From [Eubacterium] siraeum (GTDB lineage: Bacteria; Bacillota; Clostridia; Oscillospirales; Ruminococcaceae), in assembly GCA_025150425.1 (NCBI GenBank), contig CP102281.1, positions 248,001-312,000 on the forward strand: a stretch of DNA of 64,000 nucleotides. Direction: 5' to 3'. The notes beneath the pieces were generated by a model that saw nothing but the letters and a program-made list of their open reading frames with translations, ran no database searches and had not been told where the DNA came from. Position 1 is the stretch's first letter, and each line of letters opens with the position of its first letter. This document shows positions 54,028 through 61,183 of this stretch, one piece after another. Position numbers and translations under genes: made by a program.

Positions 54028-55150
54028 AGGGAGTTTCCTTTCTGACAAATGACGGTATCTGGTGGGTTATGCAATGGATATTGCCGCCGCCGATAAGTAT
54101 ATCACGGGCGTATATCTGTATTATCCCACGGTCGGGGAATACCTTCTGAACTTCACTCTTTGCTCTGAGGTCATACTCTGTATTCTCGCCGCCGAAAGCG
54201 GGCATTACCACTGTCTTATTGCCTATATAAAGATTTACATAGCTTGCGCTGAGCGGGCTTACGGTATCTCTTGTAGGCTCGCCGTCAAATAGGTCAAGAC
54301 CTGCGACTTCTTCCTCAGTCATATATATCGGCTTTGGCATAGCGAGCTTTACAACGTCTATCTTTCTGCCGAGTGCGTCTGTGCTGTTTTCAAGCACGTT
54401 AAGGCAGGCTCGGCACATCTTGTACTGTTCGCTCGTTTCGTCCTCGCACCATGATAAAAGCACGGTGTGGGGAGCGGCGAACACGCAGATGTTGTCAACG
54501 TGCTCGTTTGTTTCATCGCCCAGTATACCGCCCGGAAGCCATATTACTTTTTTTGCGCCGAGACCCTCGCAGAGATTTTCTTCGATTTCCGCTTTTGACA
54601 GCTGAGGATTTCTTCCTGCGCTGAGCAGACACGCTTCAGTGGTAAGAATCGTACCCTCGCCGTCAGCACTTATACTTCCGCCCTCAAGAACGAAGTCGCT
54701 GAAGTCATAGACATCGACATCGAGCATATCGCAGACCTTGCGTGCTATCTTGTTATCCTTGTCCCACGGGAAATAAAGCCCGTCAACAAGACCGCCCCAC
54801 GCATTGAAATACCAGTCCACACCACGCATATCGCCCTTATCGTTCACAACGAACTCGGGTGAAACATCTCTTGCCCACGCATCGTCAGAGGACATCTCGA
54901 CAACACGGATATGAGGGGGGAGCATTCTGCGTGCGTTCTCATACTGTTCAAATGAGGCAAGAACGGTGACCTTTTCGCTTTTTGCGATGGCGCAGGCAAC
55001 CTCGCAGAACGCTTTTTTTGCCTTTACGCCGCCGTACTGCCACGAATCCGGCCGCTCGGGGAATATTATTATACAGCCGCTGTGCGAGGAAAACTCCGCA
55101 GGCATACGGTAGCCGTCAATGAGCGGCGTTGAGTCGGAAATAATCTTCAA
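54017..55150 (-). CDS. aguA: Agmatine deiminase
   Basis: A 377-residue guanidino-group-modifying enzyme that converts agmatine to N-carbamoylputrescine and ammonia, the step before AguB. Family marks are PAEFSSHSGCIIIFPERPDSW at the start, SSDDAWARDVSPEFVVND, the FVLEGGSISADGEGT loop and the catalytic Cys360 in GGGNIHCITHQIP. The start is TTG 55150 with AAGGAG seven bases upstream. Gap to iorB is 21 bases. With aguB it forms an arginine-derived putrescine route. Confidence 0.95.
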   Translation of the reverse strand: MKIISDSTPLIDGYRMPAEFSSHSGCIIIFPERPDSWQYGGVKAKKAFCEVACAIAKSEKVTVLASFEQYENARRMLPPHIRVVEMSSDDAWARDVSPEFVVNDKGDMRGVDWYFNAWGGLVDGLYFPWDKDNKIARKVCDMLDVDVYDFSDFVLEGGSISADGEGTILTTEACLLSAGRNPQLSKAEIEENLCEGLGAKKVIWLPGGILGDETNEHVDNICVFAAPHTVLLSWCEDETSEQYKMCRACLNVLENSTDALGRKIDVVKLAMPKPIYMTEEEVAGLDLFDGEPTRDTVSPLSASYVNLYIGNKTVVMPAFGGENTEYDLRAKSEVQKVFPDRGIIQIYARDILIGGGNIHCITHQIPSFVRKETPYDK

Positions 55151-55171
55151 GAAAAGCTCCTTTTTGAACGC

Positions 55172-55747
55172 TTACAGATCTCTGCCGAGATCGAAAGCCT
55201 TTTCGTTTATCTCTATAACCTTTGCAGGTACGCACTTTTCAACTGCCTTTTTCCAAGCGTCAAGCTTGATGCCGGGAAGTACCTTTGAAAGAACGCCCAT
55301 AAGCACAACGTTAACGGCTCTTGCACTGCCGGCTTTTTCTGCGGCTGAGAGAGCGTCAACTGCGATAATGTTTATACCCATAGCCTTTATCTTGTCGATA
55401 ATGCCGTCGGGATATTCAGCCGCACCCGTGATAACGGGCATAGGGCTTATCTTCTGTGTGTTTGTGATTATTGTACCGTCTTTTTTGAGGTATGATACAT
55501 AACGTGCGGCTTCAAGCTGTTCAAAGCTTACTATCATATCAGCCTGACCCTTTTCGATAACGGGGCTGTATACCTTTTCGCCGTATCTTATATATGTTAC
55601 GACAGAACCGCCACGCTGTGACATTCCGTGTACTTCGCTTACCTTAACCTCATAGCCTGCTGTGCCGAGAACACTGCCGAGTATACGGCTTGCAAGAAGT
55701 GTACCCTGTCCGCCAACGCCGACTATCATTATTGATTTTGTTTCCAT
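55172..55747 (-). CDS. iorB: Indolepyruvate ferredoxin oxidoreductase, beta subunit
   Basis: A 191-residue gamma-type domain subunit: MIVGVGGQGTLLASRILGSV binds near the TPP/CoA site, followed by EVKVSEVHGMSQRGGSVV and the SARAVNVVLMGVLSKVLPGI segment. With IorA it oxidatively decarboxylates arylpyruvates from aromatic amino acids to aryl-acetyl-CoA with ferredoxin as acceptor. AAAGGAAT precedes ATG 55747. It follows iorA by 20 bases. Confidence 0.93.
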   Translation of the reverse strand: METKSIMIVGVGGQGTLLASRILGSVLGTAGYEVKVSEVHGMSQRGGSVVTYIRYGEKVYSPVIEKGQADMIVSFEQLEAARYVSYLKKDGTIITNTQKISPMPVITGAAEYPDGIIDKIKAMGINIIAVDALSAAEKAGSARAVNVVLMGVLSKVLPGIKLDAWKKAVEKCVPAKVIEINEKAFDLGRDL

Positions 55748-55767
55748 AGCTATATTCCTTTCAGAGC

Positions 55768-57501
55768 TTATTCCTTGATAGCGTCAAACTTACAGAGCTG
55801 TTCGCACAGTCCGCAGCCTACGCACAGGGTATTGTCGATAGTGATGCACTTGTCGCCTGAAACCAGTGCCGGACAGCCTATTCTCATACAGGACTTGCAG
55901 TTCTTGCACTTGTCGGCATCTATATGGAACGGAGGCTTGTGCTTTACAGTCTTGAGCAGAGCGCAGGGCTTGCGTGCGATTATGAGCGAAGGCTCAGCCT
56001 TTGCAAGCTCCTCCTTTATAACTCTTTCGGTTTCGGCAAGGTCGCCGGGGTCTACAACTGTAACGCTGTTTATGCCGATAGCGTGAGCGAGTGCTTCAAG
56101 GTTAACGGCAGACGCAGGGTCGCCGTATATGTTCTTGCCGTTTGCAGGGTTGTTCTGGTGGCCTGTCATACCTGTAATGCTGTTATCAAGGACGATAACG
56201 GTAGAATTACTGCGGTTGTATGCAATGTCAACAAGGCTCGTGATACCGCTGTGCATAAATGTGCTGTCACCGATAACGGCTACCGCCTTGCCCTCGTATT
56301 CGCCCTTTCTGCCCTTGTTGAAGCCGTGCAGACCGCTTATGCTTGCGCCCATACATACTGTTGTGTCAATCGCACTGAGAGGAGCGGCGGCGCCGAGCGT
56401 GTAACAGCCTATATCGCCGCTTACCATAACGCCGAGCTTTTTGAGTATGTAGAATACGCCTCTGTGGGGACATCCTGCGCAGAGTACGGGAGGACGAACG
56501 GGTATCTCGGCATCGAGAGTCTGCCATTCGTCATTTTCACCGAGAACGACCTGTCTTACTTTGCTCTGGAAGTATTCGCCCTGAAGGGTGAACAGCTCCT
56601 TGCCCTTTACGTCAATGCCGTTCTTGCGGCAGTGTGTTTCGATAACATCGTCAAGCTCTTCGATAACATAGAGCGTCTTTACCTTAGCGGCAAAGTCCTT
56701 TATCAGCTTTACGGGCAGAGGGTTCACCATACCAAGCTTTAAGTAGCTTGCCTTGTCGCCCAGCGCTTCCTTTGCGTACTGGTAGCAGATACCCGATGTG
56801 ATAACGCCTATCTCATCACTGTTCATCTCGACTGTGTTTATGCCCGATGTTTCGGCATATTCGATAAGGTCGAGTGTACGCTGTTCAACTACAACGTGCT
56901 TCTTTATAGCGTTTGCGGGAACCATTACGTTCTTTGCGATATTCTTCTTGTATTCGGGGATAGCGTGGGGGATTCTGTCCGCTGTTGTTACAGCCGACTG
57001 AGAGTGGCTTACTCTTGTTGTAAGTCTTAAAATCACAGGAGTGTCGAACTTTTCCGAAATCTCATAAGCGAGCTTTGCGTAGTCCTTGCACTCCTGTGAG
57101 TCGGACGGTTCAAGCATAGGAACCTTGGCGCCGATGGCATAGTGGCGTGAGTCCTGCTCGTTTTGTGAGCTGTGCATACCGGGGTCATCGGCTACTGCAA
57201 GCACCATACCGCCGTTTACGCCTGTGTAGCTTGCTGTGAAAAGAGGGTCAGCGGCTACGTTAAGACCAACGTGCTTCATAGCGCAGAAGCTCCTTGCACC
57301 TGCAATACTTGCGCCTATTGCGACCTCGCAGGCTACCTTCTCGTTGGGAGCCCATTCACAGTACATTTCGTCTTCGGGATATTTTGACGAAAATTCGGTT
57401 ATCTCGGTGCTGGGTGTGCCGGGGTAGCTTGATATAACGCTGACTCCTGCCTCGTAAAGACCTCTTGCGACCGCCTGATTACCTAACATTAATTCAGACA
57501 T
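55768..57501 (-). CDS. iorA: Indolepyruvate ferredoxin oxidoreductase, alpha subunit
   Basis: A 577-residue subunit that carries the TPP site and two [4Fe-4S] clusters. N-terminal pyrimidine-binding domain (GLYEAGVSVISSYPGTPSTE), TPP diphosphate-binding region (GDIGCYTLGAAAPLSAID, then VIGDSTFMHSGI and NSITGMTGHQ), and a C-terminal ferredoxin domain with CKNCKSCMRIGCPALV and CVGCGLCEQLCKFDA. Length is normal for the family. GAAAGGAAA precedes ATG 57501. First gene of the iorA-iorB-aguA-aguB unit. Confidence 0.95.
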   Translation of the reverse strand: MSELMLGNQAVARGLYEAGVSVISSYPGTPSTEITEFSSKYPEDEMYCEWAPNEKVACEVAIGASIAGARSFCAMKHVGLNVAADPLFTASYTGVNGGMVLAVADDPGMHSSQNEQDSRHYAIGAKVPMLEPSDSQECKDYAKLAYEISEKFDTPVILRLTTRVSHSQSAVTTADRIPHAIPEYKKNIAKNVMVPANAIKKHVVVEQRTLDLIEYAETSGINTVEMNSDEIGVITSGICYQYAKEALGDKASYLKLGMVNPLPVKLIKDFAAKVKTLYVIEELDDVIETHCRKNGIDVKGKELFTLQGEYFQSKVRQVVLGENDEWQTLDAEIPVRPPVLCAGCPHRGVFYILKKLGVMVSGDIGCYTLGAAAPLSAIDTTVCMGASISGLHGFNKGRKGEYEGKAVAVIGDSTFMHSGITSLVDIAYNRSNSTVIVLDNSITGMTGHQNNPANGKNIYGDPASAVNLEALAHAIGINSVTVVDPGDLAETERVIKEELAKAEPSLIIARKPCALLKTVKHKPPFHIDADKCKNCKSCMRIGCPALVSGDKCITIDNTLCVGCGLCEQLCKFDAIKE

Positions 57502-57525
57502 AAGATGTTTCCTTTCAAAAATGCA

Positions 57526-57545
57526 GGGACGGCAGATGCTGTCCC
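57526..57545. promoter_or_regulatory. Near-perfect dyad upstream of iorA
   Basis: GGGACGGCAGATGCTGTCCC: GGGAC and GTCCC with inner GCA/TGC. It is in the expected 5' UTR of the iorA operon, 25 bases above the start; hairpin or operator. Confidence 0.45.
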
Positions 57546-57685
57546 GTGTGATGATACTGCCTCCGTTATAAATTCCGTGTCGGACGGGGCTGTCGATTTG
57601 TATTTGCCTTTATATTATACTACATTTTTGCCGTGATGTAAAGAATTTGTTGAAAATGTGCCGTAACTGCCGAATAAAATCGTTC

Positions 57686-57705
57686 CTGTACTGGAAATGG
57701 TACAG
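57686..57705. promoter_or_regulatory. Dyad upstream of addB
   Basis: CTGTAC-N8-GTACAG, about 80 bases before the addB ATG and just above a TATTAT box (57714-57719). A possible operator; it does not match the LexA sites I know from Firmicutes (GAAC-N4-GTTC). Confidence 0.4.
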
Positions 57706-57784
57706 CAAATATGTTATTATATTAACGATAGCAAAAAGCGTATCTCGTTTTAAGGAATATATTTTACGGAGGGAAATAAAAAGT

Positions 57785-60700
57785 ATGACACATATCATCA
57801 CAGGTCCTGCCGGAAGCGGCAAGACAGCCGCACTCTATGAGCTTCTTAAGAACGACAGCAAAAGCAGGATACTTCTTGTTCCGGATCAGTTTGTTTTTGA
57901 AAGCGAAAGACGTGTTGCCAAGGAAACCGATGAAAAGACTTCGGACATAAAGGTAATGGGCTTTATGTCGCTGTCCGAAAGCATATTGAAAAAGCATTGC
58001 CCTCAGAAAACCTATGCGGATACCACGGCAAAGACAGCCATAATGAGCGGTGCTGTCAGAGGGCTGTGCGGCGATCTTAAGTTTTACGGCAATGCCGCAA
58101 GGAAAAACGGCTTTGTAGAGATGTGCCTTTCGGCAGTAAACGAACTCAAGGCGGCAGGCATATCCGCTGATGAACTGACGAACACACTGCATTCTCCCGA
58201 AAAAAACACGGCTGAACGGCTGCCTGTCCATCTTGCCGAGAAGATGGGCGATATTGCGGCTGTATACAGCGTTTATGATAAAAAGCTGACCGAGAAATAT
58301 GCCGACAGGCAGGATAATCTTACGCTTGCCGCACAGGTGATAAGAAACGGCGACAGCTTTGACGAAAATACAACGATATATATTGACGGCTTTGACAGCT
58401 TCAGCGGAGCACAGCAGAATTTTTTAAGGGCGCTTGCGGATAAGGGCGTGAACTTTGTGGTTGCGCTCTGTACGGACGAAAACAAGGCGGAGGTCTTTGC
58501 AACGTGCGACAGGACAGAGCGGCTGTTTGAAAGAGGCAACAGGGAGGATATAAAATATACCCGTCTTTGCGGCAAGGCTCCCCGTTACAAAAACGGCAAT
58601 CTCAAGGCACTGCGTGACTTTTTACAGACGGGGGTAAAGGATAGCAAGGCGGACAGTGACGGCATAACGATGGCTTATTCGTCCTCTGTCAGCGGCGAGG
58701 CTGATTTTGTGTGTGCAAATATCAGAAAGCTGGTACGCAGTGAGGGCTACAGATACTCGGATATTGCGGTGATATGCGCATCTCCCGCAAAATACAAGGA
58801 CGCAGTAAATTCGGCGGCGGCAAGGTATGATGTGCCTGTATTCGCCGACCTTCCCGTACCGATCTCGGAGAAGCCGATGCTGAGATTCTTTGAGGCGCTT
58901 CTCAAAGCGGCGGATAATCCTACAGGTACAAATATACTGCGGTATATAAGAAGCGGTTTTGTGCGTCTGCCGTCCGAAAAGAATAACGGCAAGACAGTCC
59001 CTATGACGCTAAAGGAAAGACACCTTGTAGAACAGCATCTTATGGAGGAATATGCGGAGTGCTGGGATCTTAAACGCAAGAAGTGGGATAAGCCTATGCC
59101 GCATATAACAAACGCATCAGAGCAGAGGGTAGAGGAGATAAGAATCGCAACGGTTACGCCTCTTGTGGAATTTGCAAAGTCGGTGCGTGGCATCGGCGGC
59201 AGGGAGCTTGTAAAGAAGTTTACCGCTTTCCTTTTCGACAAGGTGGATATAAGCGCCGCTATACAGGGCAAGTGTCAGGACAACTCTACAAGACAGCTCC
59301 GTTATGTAAAAGAGCTTACCGAGGAATATAACCAGCTGTGGCGTACCGTGTCGGAAATGCTGACATCGCTGTATGAAACGCTTGACGATACTCCTCTTAC
59401 GCTTGCGGAGTTCTCCGCACTTATCCATAGCTGTGCCTCCCGTATCAGCATATCACGCACTCCGAATGTTCTTGACAGCGTGCTGTTCGGAGATCCTGCA
59501 AGAACAAGGAGCAGGGAAGTTAAGGCGGTATTTGTGATGGGAGCCGCAGACGGCGCATTTCCCGACATTTATCCCGAGGGCAACAGCGTGTTCACATCTG
59601 ATGATGTACAGCGTCTTGCCGAAAACGATATTGAACTTGAAAATGACGAGGCGAGATATTCGTCGGCGGTGCTTGACGCATATAAGGCTATGACGCTTGC
59701 AGGCGAGAAGCTGTTTATCACGTTTACCGGTGAAAAGGAAAACGCATCGGAATATATTGCCGATATAGCAAAGCGCTTCGGTGCAGAGCTTATAAACGTG
59801 GATAATCTTGACGCACTTTATATGACCGAAAGCGTGAAGTCGGCTGAAAAGCAGTATGTAATAAATTCGGCACAGCTTACGGACGGACAGAAGAAAGCCG
59901 TTGAAGCCGTGCTTTCGGAAAACGAAAAGGAACCAAGCTCAATCGACAGGATAAAGGCTGTAATGAGCAATAACAGCGGAAACTCCGACATACACAGGAT
60001 AAGCGACATTGCGCCGATAGTTTTCCCGCAGACAGCCCTTTCGCCTACGGCAATAGAAAAGCTGAACGGCTGTAAGTTTGCGTATTTCCTGCGCTACGGT
60101 ATGAACCTTTCATCGTCCGCAGGCATTGCGATGAATGCGAGCAACTACGGAAATATAATGCACTACATAATGAAATACTGCTTTGAAAATATGTATGACG
60201 GTGCAAGAGAAAACGGGAATCCTCACGTTTCCGACGGCAGAATAAAGGACCTTATCGAACAGGCGCTTGCGGAGTACAGGGAAAAGTATCTGCTTACCGA
60301 GGAGAATATGAGCGCAAGGTTCAACACGCTTTATAACGCACTTTCGGTAACTGCGTTCTATCTTATAAAATATATGGCGCAGGAGCTTGAAAAGAGCAGG
60401 TTTGTGCCGTCATATTTCGAACTTAAGCTGGAAAGCGGAAAGAGCGAGAACGGTTTTGACATTTCGCCGTACAGCTTTGACATAGAGCTTGCTGACAAAA
60501 GCCGTCAGACGATAACGGTAGGCGGAACGGTAGACCGTGTAGATATAGCGTATGACGATGACAAAAGCGGCGGTCAGATAAGAGTAATAGACTACAAGAC
60601 CGGAAACAAGGACGCAAAGCTGAGCCGTATCTACTACGGGCTTGACCTGCAGCTTTTACTGTATCTTTTCACACTTGCAAAAAACAACGGGGCAAACGGC

Positions 60701-61183
60701 TTTACGCCGTCAGCCGCACTGTACCATCCGTCCGGAAAAACTTCTCTCAAGGATATAAAAGCGCCGTCCGACGAACTTAAGCGTGGTATATGGCTTGACG
60801 AGCATAAGGAGAAGGGCTTTGCCGTTGAGGGTACTCAGCAGGAAGCGGAACGCCTTTTATACAGCGGCGTGAAGTTTGAAAGGGACAAGGAGGTCAGCAC
60901 CAATTTCTATTCCGCTGTGACTATAGCCGGCGATAAGCTGAAAAAACTCGAAAGCAGGATAGAAAAGGTTGTAAAAGAAAACACCGAACAGGTAAAAAGC
61001 GGTATTGTCGATGCAAGACCGCTTGTCGATGACGGAAAGGCATTATCCTGCGAATACTGCGATTTCAAGGATATATGCGGAATGAAACAGAGTTCGTGCG
61101 TTGATGTCGGGTCTGACGAAGCTGTTGGATTCGGTGAGGATATAGTTGTTGCAAAGGCGAAGAAAGGCAAGGGTGATAAGTGA
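57785..61183 (+). CDS. addB: ATP-dependent nuclease subunit B
   Basis: A 1132-residue subunit of the AddAB helicase-nuclease that processes double-strand breaks for RecA and recognises Chi-like sites. Walker A is ITGPAGSGKTAAL (residues 4-16). The C-terminal PD-(D/E)XK nuclease shows GGTVDRVDIAYD then IRVIDYKTGNK. The iron-sulphur cluster Cys residues are in KLNGCKFAYFLRYG and CEYCDFKDICGM. I chose ATG 57785 with GGAGGG upstream; the frame extends to 57647 without a ribosome site and with unlikely content. It overlaps addA by one base. Confidence 0.95.
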   Translation: MTHIITGPAGSGKTAALYELLKNDSKSRILLVPDQFVFESERRVAKETDEKTSDIKVMGFMSLSESILKKHCPQKTYADTTAKTAIMSGAVRGLCGDLKFYGNAARKNGFVEMCLSAVNELKAAGISADELTNTLHSPEKNTAERLPVHLAEKMGDIAAVYSVYDKKLTEKYADRQDNLTLAAQVIRNGDSFDENTTIYIDGFDSFSGAQQNFLRALADKGVNFVVALCTDENKAEVFATCDRTERLFERGNREDIKYTRLCGKAPRYKNGNLKALRDFLQTGVKDSKADSDGITMAYSSSVSGEADFVCANIRKLVRSEGYRYSDIAVICASPAKYKDAVNSAAARYDVPVFADLPVPISEKPMLRFFEALLKAADNPTGTNILRYIRSGFVRLPSEKNNGKTVPMTLKERHLVEQHLMEEYAECWDLKRKKWDKPMPHITNASEQRVEEIRIATVTPLVEFAKSVRGIGGRELVKKFTAFLFDKVDISAAIQGKCQDNSTRQLRYVKELTEEYNQLWRTVSEMLTSLYETLDDTPLTLAEFSALIHSCASRISISRTPNVLDSVLFGDPARTRSREVKAVFVMGAADGAFPDIYPEGNSVFTSDDVQRLAENDIELENDEARYSSAVLDAYKAMTLAGEKLFITFTGEKENASEYIADIAKRFGAELINVDNLDALYMTESVKSAEKQYVINSAQLTDGQKKAVEAVLSENEKEPSSIDRIKAVMSNNSGNSDIHRISDIAPIVFPQTALSPTAIEKLNGCKFAYFLRYGMNLSSSAGIAMNASNYGNIMHYIMKYCFENMYDGARENGNPHVSDGRIKDLIEQALAEYREKYLLTEENMSARFNTLYNALSVTAFYLIKYMAQELEKSRFVPSYFELKLESGKSENGFDISPYSFDIELADKSRQTITVGGTVDRVDIAYDDDKSGGQIRVIDYKTGNKDAKLSRIYYGLDLQLLLYLFTLAKNNGANGFTPSAALYHPSGKTSLKDIKAPSDELKRGIWLDEHKEKGFAVEGTQQEAERLLYSGVKFERDKEVSTNFYSAVTIAGDKLKKLESRIEKVVKENTEQVKSGIVDARPLVDDGKALSCEYCDFKDICGMKQSSCVDVGSDEAVGFGEDIVVAKAKKGKGDK

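Noticed and set aside
57647-57784. N-terminal extension of addB
   Set aside because: The added 46 residues cross the promoter and dyad, and GGAGGG fits the ATG at 57785 where the conserved Walker region begins.
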